Source: Oopsacas minuta
Lineage: Eukaryota; Porifera; Hexactinellida; Lyssacinosida; Leucopsacidae
Length of the DNA stretch: 64,000 nt
Direction: 5' to 3'
NCBI GenBank assembly: GCA_024704765.1
Contig: JAKMXF010000341.1
Coordinates: 1-64,000 of the forward strand
Shown: piece after piece, positions 15,001-25,441 of the stretch
Layout: every line of letters starts with the position of its first letter
Numbering within the stretch: the first letter of the stretch is position 1
Notes under the pieces: generated by a model
Databases searched by the model: none
The model's input: the letters and a program-made list of their open reading frames with translations, nothing else
What the model was told of the DNA's origin: nothing
Translations under genes and position numbers: made by a program

Positions 15001-18000
15001 CACATTTTGTTAATTAAATATCATCGAAAAAACAGTTGTTGGAGGAAGTAACTATAAATATTAACTCAAAAATCTCTGGTTAAAGGACATTTGCATTTGA
15101 AATTTTAAATAGGGAATGGGAGTTATCAGGAGATTCGCCGGCCAGACTTCCCCCACTTATAGAGGTTCTACTGTATTACAACGAAAATTCTCAAAAGTTC
15201 TTGATAATATCAGATTGGGATATTTCATCATAACTAAATCTGGCTTCAATTTTCGCAAATGTCATTTTACGAATATTTATAGCTTTCATTATTGTTTTGT
15301 AAACCAATCTGGTACTTTTATTTATTATTGAAACTGCTTTTAGGAACTTAAAACCAAAGTTGATTATTTCCTTATTAAGTTATGCATGATAATGCTTCAA
15401 ATGAATTAATACAAAATTCCAGGTTATTCCCGATTTGTCCGAATTTTACTAAATATTTTCTGTACAAACCTAAATATATTTTCGATTTCCTGAAAATTTC
15501 AATACAATGATAATATGGAAGCTATTGGAAGTACTATTTATGTGCTTTTTCGACTAATTCTTTTAATACATAATTCATAATTCGAATAATTTATAATTCA
15601 TGTCCACTTTCAATGAATTAGTCAGTTAGATCAAAACTAATGTGTCCTGATTCCTCGAATTTCTCATTGCAATACATTTAATATGGTGTTAAGAATACAA
15701 GATTGCTGGAAATATCTCGTCAGCAATTCTCGTTCATAACTCACATTTTTACGAACTAGCCTAGCGAAAATATTCAATTTACTGGTGTTCTTAGAAGTTT
15801 GATAATTATACAATCAACACACCTAGCGCATTAACACTAGTAGTGTAGAACCACATATTTTGTTTCATTATTTCCACATCTGACTATTCAAGACAGAGAT
15901 TATGTGCTATTCATCTGCGATATACGTACAGTAGAAATCCGGTCAAGACGTACTAAATTATTCTTCCCAAAACACCAAAATGCATTTAATAATACTCGGA
16001 TAAGAGGTACTCAATGATATTACAGCATTCATCCTTAAATATTATCAAATCTGATTCAAATCACAATATGAATATATCTTGTCTTTAAATCTGGATAATA
16101 CTAAACTTCTATTGACTATTTCGGGGTAATTATTCGTATACTATGTACGTAGAATCATAATGATATGACAACCTCGGTTAATACGTACTATTCTTTGTTT
16201 CCTACCAGCGAGTACGTCTTAACCGAGTTCTACTGTATAAACTTCCTGCATTTAATAGGAATACATAGTACATTAGTTATTAACGTCAGAACAGCCTAGA
16301 ATAGCCCTAGTTTATTGTAATTTGTTTGATAGTAATCACATGATTGGGTAGATTATTCATGCATATCCTTTTTCGACATTTCCCGCTCTCAATGCAAGTA
16401 TCGAATTGGCATTGTCTCTAAATTCTTTCGTAATGGAATTATTAACAATGAGTTGTATACGAAGCCTTGCAGAATAGCTTTATCTCTTCAATGCAAGTTC
16501 CCTTTTGTAAGAAATGTGGTCCTTATTCAATAAATGGTATCTTTAGTAAAAACTAATATGATATAGTTTCACGATGCAACTAGTTCTGTTTCATAATGTT
16601 AGCTACTATATAAGCTAGCGAATAGTTCAATAGATACAATAAGTATTCTACACTCAATTATATTATATTGCAATGGAACAAATAGTTAAACAAAATACTG
16701 AGAATAACCAAAGGTCACAATTGGATAAATCCCATCGTCAAAACAAGAATTCTATATCTCATATTTTCTTTAATTCAATACAACCTTCTAATCCTTTAGA
16801 AGTACGTGTTACTCCAGCTCACAGCCCCATTCAGGTAATACATTTACTAATATTTTTAAGACTTTATTATTATATATAATTTGAATTATATGCATATTTA
16901 TAGGGTGGAGGAGACCTGTGTCTCGTGTTTTCACAACAAGATCATCCAGTCCCCCAAGGAGAGAAGTTCCTGCATTTTGACTCAATAATAGCTCCACATC
17001 TAGTAGCAATAAACCAGGACATGGGTTATGCTCTCTTCACACAAATACCTGCTCACCCAAGAAGTGAGACTCTCCAAATATACGTCATGCTAGCAGAGAC
17101 CCGCGCTAAGATAGCTTCAGCTGAATTCACATACACAGATTCCAGTTATAGTCCTTACACGATTGAGGTATTGAAGGGATTGACACAGAATCTAATCACT
17201 AACGAGCACTACAAGAGCATTACTGCAGATTTCTCTAGCAATCAGTTCCATAACACTCAACAACAGACACCTAACCAGTTCTACAATCATTCAGGTGAGT
17301 TAGTCAATTCAATATTACTCTATAGAACATTCTAGAATACTCGTTTATATTATTCTATTTATATCCAGGTTATAATCCAATATATAAGATGTTAGTATTA
17401 GCTGCAGGTCTCGGTCTAGAACCTCTGTTATACGTACTGCTACAGCCCCGCACTCATCATAACCTCCTGTTAATGCCATCGCCTGCTGGCCTCCTGCCTG
17501 AGGACTATGCTCATAGGTTCGGACATCACAGAATATCTGTCTGTCTCGCTCTAGTTAGGAAACAGTAAGTTAGATACATGATAATCTATGTGTTATTTCC
17601 GTTGAATTAATATCAATTCACATCGTATAATTAGTATAAATTATTTCTCTAATTGCAAATTAATTAATGAACAAAGTAAAGTTCATTGAATGTTAGTTAC
17701 GTAATCAGCCTCTTAGCTCTGTTTCATTATACATGTATGGCACAAGTTCAAATAACAACGAATATGTTTAGTATTAGAGTCATTTGCAGATCTTACAGGT
17801 GTTCTAAGATATTGAAACTGTTTAAGTGCACTTCTAGTTCTATGTCTTATTGGAAGTATAGCTCTAAATTAGCATATTTATAGACATCACTGAAACTAAC
17901 CATTACTGATTATGTATTATAATTTGCTATTCTTAGATATGAACATACAAGTGGTGTACAAAATGACGAAACAGAAGATGGTGAAGTGGAGACTACAAAG

Positions 18001-19630
18001 CGTGATAATAAATCTAGTTTCTATCCAAAGGGAGATCCTCTGGAGCTCATTAATAGAGGTGGAACAACCCCAAAAGGTAAATAACAATAATAAACTACTT
18101 AACACTTCGGTTTAATATTACCTTTCCAACCATTAATTTATACTTATTTTTTTCACAGAGACTACACAAGCTATAATGGCATATCTCACTAAGCTAATGA
18201 CTCCTACTCAGGTTCAGCTTCAGCCCATACCCTCTCCACCTGCAATCGTATCTACATCTTCTCCAGCAGACAAGAAGACTATAACCAAGGCATGCAGTGA
18301 GGATGTTTTGACTAAGAAATCTTCTGTAGGTAAACAGGAACCTGAAAATGAACCCAGTCCTAAACCTTATGACCGCGGACATTCAACACCAAAACGTAAG
18401 CCTTTGCCAGAATGATTAGCATTTGTAGATAGTCTAATATATTTTATCTCTATCAATTTCTATTTATAGTTGGGAGCTCAAGCAGCAAATCTTCATCTTC
18501 CAATGTGTTAGGAGATTCAGGGTACGAACCTAGCTTCGAGTCTTTCAGAGAATCCCGAGACGGTGACGTAATAACTGGTGAAATAAATCTAATCTCAGGA
18601 CTGAAGTACACTAGGAAATGTGACCTAGGAAGTATCAATTCGATAAACCATCATAAAGTTGATAGAATGCTAGAAAAGGATGCAATTGACCTACTCAATC
18701 AAGAGCTGAAGGGTCTCCGTATGGAAGGAAGACCCATGGTACTCACTGCAAGAGGAGAGTTCGAAGCCACTCTCAAACTAGAGCCCCTACAATCCACACA
18801 AGATTTGCAGAAAGTGTGAGTGTCCCTCATCTTGGGACTGAATCTCTTAACAATTATTATTCTGACTGAATCGTGTGTATGCAGTTTGTATATTTCAATA
18901 ATAATTAATCAAATAAATGAGATTTTTATCTAATTCGCTCATTTCAGCTTTGATTCTCGTGAAGTGAAGATTACCAAATCTGACGAATCAAGTTTCGCTA
19001 TCGTCGGTGGGGACCAAACTGGAATATTCATTCACTCTACTAAGAACACCACTCAGAATCAACGGGCTCCTGGGGGCCAAATACTAGCTGTGAGTGTAAC
19101 TCCCCCAGGCGACTACTGGTAATTAGATGGTAGTGTATGCGAGAATTGAAGGGGTTTAGTTAATTTAGCTAATACTCGCCAACCTGACTGTAGAAAATAT
19201 CCAGACAGAAAAACGCTAATTTATTGGAACATTGCGTGAAGTAGCATATTAGCACTTAATTAATTAAACTGGGAGGAAGCAGATTTGGAAAGTTTCGTTG
19301 GGATGTCGCGCTAAAGTGTGGACAGTTGGTAAGTATGCTAGCAATAAATTAGTGGGGTAAGTAATACTCGGATTATAAGGAGTTGGTTGAATGTATATGT
19401 TAATGTATTTTCCATTACCTTATACTGATACTATTCCACGTACGAAATATCAATTGGATTAGTCATTATTGGCATGGCAGATGATAAGCGATGCCAGTTT
19501 CAGTTGTGTTCATATTGGAGATGAGGTACAATGTTTTGTAGCCAAGTTTGCAGCAACAAAATCCCTGAATATTATCCGCCAGTATAATCTCGGTGTAACA
19601 ATATTAATTTACCATGGAGTAATAGGGTAA
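5226..19630 (+). CDS. IRF-like / TIG / ankyrin / PDZ protein, main exon set
   Basis: Twenty exons joined by eye: 5226-5334, 5401-5447, 5990-6049, 7898-7925, 8120-8136, 8365-8410, 8646-8794, 9458-9491, 9576-9631, 10015-10264, 10984-11048, 11414-11450, 16800-16834, 16904-17294, 17369-17564, 17937-18076, 18159-18395, 18470-18815, 18948-19089, 19481-19630. Every junction is GT-AG and phases agree throughout, giving about 844 codons plus stop. Numbering from 5226: residues 1-32 look like the end of an IRF DNA-binding domain (LQEVKNMSIKEG then Y-K-T-R-V-F; IRF1/2 have an E-E-V-K-D-K-S-I-K-K-G-type stretch); about 33-299 are a Pro/Gln/Ser-rich, probably disordered linker; 300-390 TIG-like; 391-506 helical plus ankyrin-like; 507-747 Ser-rich; 748-840 PDZ-like. 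The PDZ suggests a scaffold or signalling role and the IRF part DNA binding; both are inference. The last exon could instead splice onward near 19626. Confidence 0.65.
6050..7897 (+). other. intron with microsatellite and a MITE-like repeat
   Basis: Between exons 5990-6049 and 7898-7925, both phase 0. It opens with an (ATT)n microsatellite (about 6051-6087). About 6890-7000 carries a repeat containing GGGTTGCCGTGGGAAT, which recurs near 34590-34905. Confidence 0.45.
6051..6087. repeat. (ATT)n microsatellite
   Basis: About twelve uninterrupted ATT units start immediately after the donor of exon 5990-6049. A length change here could alter the donor context. Confidence 0.9.
10514..10983 (+). 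other. intron with poly-C run
   Basis: AT-rich intronic sequence with a run of ten or more C near 10530. It is preceded at 10272-10440 by several copies of a gtgaacacctc motif typical of pogo-like element ends. No exon seen. Confidence 0.4.
12399..12487. mobile_element. short pogo-like MITE
   Basis: Starts CAGTGGAACCTGCA and ends with the imperfect inverse TGCAAGTTCCATTG, with TA on both sides. It is 89 bp and lies in the 5.3 kb intron of the IRF-like gene. It shares end sequence with the element at 29120-29760. Confidence 0.65.
13641..14563. mobile_element. 923-bp foldback (palindromic) element
   Basis: Two arms of about 400 bp face each other around a roughly 100 bp centre. Over the outer 340 bp or so I saw essentially no mismatch between the left arm and the reverse complement of the right. 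The tips read CTCTAAGTGGACAAAAGTAT and its inverse, resembling Tc1/mariner ends, inside a TA-rich target. The inner arms hold smaller hairpins built on GTGCCACTTTT/AAAAGTGGCA. It lies in the long intron between exons 11414-11450 and 16800-16834. Confidence 0.85.
15929..16235. mobile_element. pogo-like MITE, family A
   Basis: 307 bp bounded by TA. Left end CAGTAGAAATCCGGTCAAGA and right end the inverse of CAGTAGAACTCGGTTAAGAC. The GACGTAC subterminal motif recurs inside. Same family as 40516-40701. Confidence 0.75.
16800..17564 (+). other. TIG/IPT plus ankyrin-like module (domain block)
   Basis: Exons 16800-16834, 16904-17294 and 17369-17564. The first part has the TIG signature: V-R-V-T-P, then S-P-I-Q-G-G-G, L-C-L-V-F, a central F-D-S-I-I-A-P, then I-P-A-H-P, L-Q-I-Y-V and a closing A-E-F-T-Y. 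Next comes Y-S-P-Y-T-I-E-V-L-K-G-L, like the N-I-T-P-Y-N helix of DBB-domain adaptors, and a segment KMLVLAAGLGLEPLLYVLL ... LLPEDYAHRFGHHRI with ankyrin-repeat spacing. BCAP, BANK1 and insect Dof share this order (TIG-like, helices, ankyrin); CAMTA proteins also have TIG followed by ankyrin repeats. Family assignment is from memory. Confidence 0.6.
18948..19630 (+). other. PDZ-like domain (last two exons)
   Basis: Exons 18948-19089 and 19481-19630 read E-V-K-I-T-K, then A-I-V-G-G-D-Q-T-G-I-F-I-H, P-G-G-Q-I-L-A, I-G-D-E-V-Q-C-F-V, S-L-N-I-I-R-Q and V-T-I-L-I-Y-H. This is PDZ strand order (G-G-x-x-x-G-I-F as carboxylate-binding loop, G-D-E-V before the second helix, closing beta strand). The GG-x-x-T-G-I-F-I-H string is closest in my memory to the PDZ of CARD10/CARD14 (CARMA) scaffolds. 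The acceptor at 19480 has a poor pyrimidine tract. Without that splice the frame stops at about 19121 after a half domain. Confidence 0.55.
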
Positions 19631-21471
19631 TATTACATATCATTTGCAATCAAACCTGATTTATAGCACCGCCATATAACCGTTACTTACCACAGCTCAC
19701 AGTCAGATTTCTCAGTATAATACCCTGTGTTATATAATTTCCACTGTGTTGACTATTCTGAGATTCAATCAATTCTTAAATCTCAGATATTAGCTGAGAA
19801 ATAAATTCCAGATAAATTTGAGTTAGTTATACGAATTTGTTATTGTTTTATAATTATAGTGGATGCATATTTCGAGGTAACAATTATGCGATTCTATCCT
19901 AATCAATATTTGAATAATTCATAATTCTCTACAATGTTCAATGAATTATTCAGCTTAGAGTATAGTTGGAGAATATAATTTTGCTTTAGTATACAAGGGT
20001 GTGAACAGAATAATATTGCATTTAGTACTGTTGAATTAGATCAAATTGTTAGGTTAAAATTCGTGAGACCTTATGGAAAGTCAATATTGAATTGAATTAC
20101 ATTTGGTTGCAAAGGAAATGACATTACAATGCACATATTCCATATGACATCCTCAAACTACTTAATTTCTTGTCTGACCACCTTCTAGAGTAACAGGGAA
20201 TATGTTGGTGATCTCTTACTGGTAAACCATGGAAAATTCTAAAGTTGTATTTGATTAATCTGTTGTTTGTATAATATACAGTACATCCTCGCAAATCCGA
20301 ACAGCGCTGTTCCAATTGCAAAATAATTCGTTCGGATTAGCGATATGGATAGAAATAATACTATAGGATTTAGGGACATAATTTTTGAAAGTTGTACAAA
20401 CAATGAAAAGGTTGCCGACATATTTAATATAGTAATATGAATTTGTCTACAGTAGAATTGGATACAATTAGTTATTTTTGAATATTTCCAAAGGTTGTAT
20501 AACCTTATGGATCAGTTGAGATTAGCGAGAATTGGGATTAACCAGGTTTGGATTAGCGAAGGTCTACTGTACCGGCATATCAACATGTCGTTAATGCAAT
20601 GATAACGCTTATAAGAATAGCATTTGAGAGTAGCAAAAAATAATTTTTTTTGTCTTTTAGATATACATACATGAGTATATGAATACCGTGTCCAAACGAC
20701 GGTTCTTATAAGAGATATTCACTGCCTCAGGACAGGTTCTTATATGCGGCAGTAATTCAAGGGAGTAGAATACAAATGATTGGGTAAATAGAGCTAGAGT
20801 CCTTGTAACCGGTGCTTTAGTAAAGGCATTTACAGTTATAATCAATGTATTACCCATGTGTGTACAGCAATTACACGCTGTCTACGTAACACACGGCTTA
20901 TCAATAGCTTGACAAACTTGTTGACAAACAGTACTAAGAAATATAGAGTCAACAGCCGTTAACTCGAACCTCAGGGGAAGTTAAATGGTTCCCAATCTGG
21001 GGTCCATGGAACCCTTTGGTCGTCAACGGACAACAGCAGGGCTCACAGGATCCAAACATTTGTACTGCAGATTTGCAGTATGACAGTCCTTTCATTTCGT
21101 AGAAAACCAACGGTCTACCTAAAGCCTACCATGCAGGATGCAACATTGTTGCATTTGTTTATGGAATTTTGAGGGAATTATTTTGCATGCAAAATGTTGC
21201 AAGAAACTTGTTGCATTGAAAAAAGGAACTTTTCTATTTTCTTGCAATAATGTTACGTGAAAAGTAAATTTTTCATACAACATTTGTATTGTACATATAA
21301 CTAGATTTTACACTCTAACACTCTATATTTTGCAATGATAGCAATCATTTGAATGCACTCAAATTCTCCCATAGACCGGACCTAATCCGGACCAAAAAAT
21401 AGTTTCATCCGCCGTTCTGGAACGGACAGGAACATTCTATCAGTGCAGTATATGTACATTATATATGATAT
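19631..21471. other. intergenic, repeats only
   Basis: No coding exon found. Contains a pogo-like MITE (20279-20569) and, around 21130-21295, a GTTGCAAGAAACTTGTTGCA-type repeat also present at about 9080-9240. Whether the preceding gene extends into this stretch is unknown. Confidence 0.45.
20279..20569. mobile_element. pogo-like MITE
   Basis: 291 bp between TA dinucleotides. The ends are CAGTACATCCTCGCAAATCC and the inverse of CAGTAGACCTTCGCTAATCC. Confidence 0.75.
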
Positions 21472-22461
21472 TTAAGGAGTCTTGCCGCGAACTTTGTATT
21501 ACGGTATGGGCTATTTTCTAAAGTATAAGCTATTCTACTTCCTTAATGTATTCCAGTTCGTTGGACTTGCCAAACTAAGAGATAATAATCATAAACCCCG
21601 ATGTATCTAGTGTGTATTACGAATTGGGCATGAAAAGGTGGCAAAAGTCCTCCCATAGGCGTAACATTAAAGTTCGGGACATATTTTCTAATGTTTTTTG
21701 AAGAAGGACTATTGCCTAAGACCTATAAATTGTTATATATGCTTACCATATGTAGTTCTAATTTCTGGACCACAATTAGGCCCGAGTACCGCTCCAATAA
21801 GAAGATATTAACGGTTGAAGGGAGGTTTGGTAAAAATAGGCTAAAAACCGGAGTCCGCATGACTTAGGGTGGGATATCATGAAAATTATTCGTTCATTCA
21901 TTCCAAATGTGGTCCAGATTTTAGATAACATTGTATAAATGCTTCCCCAAAATTTTCAGAGCACAAGAATTAGTCTTCAAAAAACAATAGACTATATGGC
22001 GAAAAACATAGTTTTGAGATAATTGAAGTTAACGATTCATGAAATATATTTTTTGAATATATACATATTATAGTGGTGTTTCGTCCCGCTAGGACTCATC
22101 AGTTAAGCTATGCCTTGTCTTAAGACAACACCTTCTTTTAACTGTTAACAAACAATAAAAAATAAGTCAAAAGGTGTGATAATTTCAACTCAAGACTGGG
22201 GTACAGCATGGAGATTATCAAGTGATCACTCAAGCCCACTGTCCAGTTCTGTACATCTCTGATAGAAAGGTCAAAAGGAGCAAATAAATATTGTATAAGA
22301 CTAAGTATAGTAAGTGTAAAAGATATTATTAGAGCTAAAAATACATTCACTATTGTATCTAAGTAAAGCTATAACATGGTGTTTATACCACCCAAGTAGT
22401 AGAAATTACGTAAATACGAGTATGCACATACTCTGTTATGCATATTCTCTAAGAAAGTATC

Positions 22462-22469
22462 ATATAAAA
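22462..22469 (+). promoter_or_regulatory. TATA-like box upstream of the element's ORF
   Basis: The string catataaaatg lies about 35 bp before the ATG at 22501, a spacing that would allow a very short leader. Confidence 0.35.
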
Positions 22470-22500
22470 TGCATTGTATATAGCAATAGCACAACGAGTA

Positions 22501-22839
22501 ATGTCACAAATTGAAGAACTCACAAATTTTATTTCTATCGCTCAGCACCCCCAGAATCGGGAGGCCTTAATCAAGATTCTCGGAGACGTGAAAAGGGAGA
22601 AACATGAACGTGAGCAGGTCGCTCGCGTCTTTGCAAAATGGAAACGTTTTGCAAGGGGGCGACGATCGCGACGTTCCATGCGGCCCATTCCACGTGCTAA
22701 GAGGGTCAAGGCCGATGATCTACGTATACAGTGGGCATTGTTTTGGTGGAATTATTCCGCCCAATGTCCATCTGATGCGTATGCATTGCGATTTTTCCGT
22801 GAGGAAAGTGACCGACGCAGGTTCTGGGAGGCTTCGTAG
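22501..22839 (+). CDS. unknown basic protein inside TTAA element
   Basis: 112 codons from the ATG at 22501; an in-frame ATG at 22474 is less likely because of the TATA-like box. The N-terminal third is mildly helical (QIEELTNFISIAQ). The middle is very basic (FAKWKRFARGRRSRRS), and the C-terminal part is rich in Trp and Arg, ending DRRRFWEAS. The basic centre suggests nucleic-acid binding, but I do not recognise a family. It lies wholly inside the terminal inverted repeats at 21476-23136, so it is probably carried by the transposon rather than being a host gene. Overlapping open frames on both strands here are partly a by-product of high GC. Confidence 0.4.
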   Translation: MSQIEELTNFISIAQHPQNREALIKILGDVKREKHEREQVARVFAKWKRFARGRRSRRSMRPIPRAKRVKADDLRIQWALFWWNYSAQCPSDAYALRFFREESDRRRFWEAS

Positions 22840-23214
22840 CGAGCTGGCTTTTTTTAAAGCCCGCAGGAAATGATGAATCTGATCCTGCGTCATTTTTACA
22901 CAAAAGAGTAAACGCATGAATTAATAATAACTTGGGATCAAATATATAATTTTTGAAAAAATGGCTATTTTTAGAAGAAGATGACGTCACAAATTGTTAT
23001 ATAACTCACACTAGAATACTCGGATTGAAAAATTTCAATGTAGGAATGATAACAATACATGTGAGTATGTTTCCAAATAATAAACTCAATAAAACTAATT
23101 TGCCTAAAAAATGACCAAATTTCGCGGCAAGACACCTTAATACATAGCATTGCTAGATTGCATCAAATTAATGTGTAAGCGATTTGCATATAATTAATGT
23201 CGACAATGTAACGT

Positions 23215-23891
23215 GTATATGTTGCAGTGTAAATGCGAGTTTGGTGTGATTGCAATCACACCAACTACCTAGTGTACTTGCAATCACACTGGTGTACTTG
23301 CAATCACATCAACCTATTGGTGTAATTGCGAGCTTTAAATAGAATCAATATAAGTATATTGCGTATTCATTGTTTTCGTAGCTCATTTAATGGAATGAAA
23401 GTCACTGTAGATGAAATCATTGACATGGCTAGTTTGATGTTTATCAAACACAGTTTACGCACGTATAGATGATTATTTCCCCATTTCTAATGTTGATACA
23501 TAGATGACTTTTGATATATCCAAGTATAAATACTCAATTCTCCGAATAATTTTTAGGGAAATAATTATATTTTGAAGATTTGAAGATGTTTAGCCCAGGG
23601 ACTCAATCTAGAGAAGAATCATTCTTAACTTCAATCGAATCACTTTAGAATCTTGTAGTTCCATTATGCATAGTAATATGCGTAGGGTGATTGTTAGTAT
23701 ATTGTTAGTACCTTAGCCTAATTATTCCAAATTAGGATTACTCATATTCCATATACAGAGATCAGTAATTAAAATTTACCCAATATTGATTCTATTCGAA
23801 GCTCGCACTTACACCAATAGGTTGGTGTGATTACGAGTACACCAGTGTGATTGCAAGTACACCAAACTCGCATTTAGAATGCAACATATAT
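23215..23891. mobile_element. repeat-bounded element with GTGTGATTGCAA motifs
   Basis: The ends are imperfect inverted copies: ATATGTTGCA with AAATGCGAGTTTGGTGTG on the left, the inverse at 23860-23891 on the right. Subterminal arrays repeat TTGCAATCACAC and GTGTACTTGC several times in direct and inverted order. The centre is unique AT-rich sequence with no open frame. Confidence 0.65.
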
Positions 23892-24388
23892 ATTCATTTA
23901 ATAATTTGTTGTCTTCATTTTGTGATAAACTGGTAATACTCTGTTTCTTTGAGTCACTTTGGCCAGATTGTGTTTTGAGAGAATTATGCTGTTTGCTAGA
24001 TTAGCGGTATGACAGTGCCACGTGTCCCCTCGGACATTTGACCCTAATGCCAAGAGTCTGGGAGACATCTCATCCTAGGGGTCGCCAGTCGGTGGGAAAC
24101 ATGACACTATGACAGCAGAACTGTTTATCTAATTTATTTAATAATCAGGTGGTGGTGATGTATCATATAACTAGCCATAGGTCGTAATATAATAATCACA
24201 AATTATTAGTTATTGCTTGCTACATTATCATTTTCGAATTCAGGACTTTCTTACCGGTTTTACTGAGACACAGTTCCTATATAGTTCGATAGTATAATTA
24301 TCAACAAAAATTGTTGATAATTATTACAAAATTTACAGTTTAGTATTTTGCAAGTTGAAAAATTTAAATGATGAAATATTAGCGTGAT

Positions 24389-24414
24389 GGACTGATGGAC
24401 TGATGGACTGATGG
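24389..24414. repeat. 8-10 bp minisatellite
   Basis: About four units of ACTGATGG in tandem. Confidence 0.7.
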
Positions 24415-24703
24415 ATCGAACCAATGACTTCACTTTCCGAATCGGCACATAATATTTGTTTGCAAAATTGTATATTCTTGATGAGAAAAATAGATACAGT
24501 TATAATATATATGCAAAATAGCAATGACAATAGAATATATAGAATTTAAGAAATGATAAGTTCATTAATTATATTTCGAACCTTTGTATCCATTAATGGC
24601 AATGTCTCTCAATTTGATTTGAGTGAAAGGATCCATGTTGGGCAGTAGCCTGTTCAAGTAACTATTCTCGTTTTTAAGCATTAGGAGTGGAATTTCAAAT
24701 TCA

Positions 24704-24871
<168 letters not shown>

Positions 24872-25441
24872 TCAATAGAAGCTTGTTGTAACGAGGAAGA
24901 CCTTGTCAGACAAGTGGAATCTCCAGAATATCCTGTATCCGTTTCAGAGCAATCAAAGATTCTCTTGCTGTCAAACCTCCAGTCCCAAAGTATAGAATTG
25001 CTTCACTGTTGAAAATGAGAAAAATAAATGTTAACTGAGATGTGGCCAATGGGTAATTATTAGTAATTACTACAATACTTACAGAGTTAGTAAGGAATAA
25101 TGCAATGAATAATTGAATTTGTTACTGTGTATGTAGAGTGAGATAGTTATACTTTGACAGAAACAAGCTAGCCTGTCATATTTCCTTTCTTCTCATCTCT
25201 TTGATCTGTTTGATAAAATAATTCTCCCAAAATTTAACCACACACATTCTTCTGATTATCTGATCCATCAATTCTATCCATTTGTCTCCTGTTATGGATT
25301 GATGATATCTGAAGTGACCAAAGAAATACCTAACAACCAACTCAGGAGGTATATTTACAGTTATTTAGACAAGACCAATAAAAGCTACAGGGTAAATGTA
25401 GATTTGTGTGAGTACAATCGATACTAGAAGTAAGATGGGAC

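Larger units (their letters stand above)
21476..23136. mobile_element. TTAA-flanked DNA element (piggyBac- or Kolobok-class)
   Basis: Bounded by TTAA at 21472-21475 and 23137-23140. Terminal inverted repeats read GGAGTCTTGCCGCGAACTTT and GGTGTCTTGCCGCGAAATTT, about 20 bp with two to three mismatches. TTAA duplication is typical of piggyBac and Kolobok transposons; these tips do not start with the usual piggyBac CCC, so Kolobok or an unknown group is as likely. Its centre (22.5-22.9 kb) is much more GC-rich than the surroundings and holds one open frame. No transposase domain was recognised, so it is either non-autonomous or belongs to a family I do not know. Confidence 0.75.

Noticed and set aside
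16604-16879. A TATATAAG box and an ATG at 16673 suggesting a separate gene start just before the TIG exon
   Set aside because: The acceptor at 16799 has a better pyrimidine tract and matches the phase of the upstream exon at 11414-11450. An alternative internal promoter remains possible.
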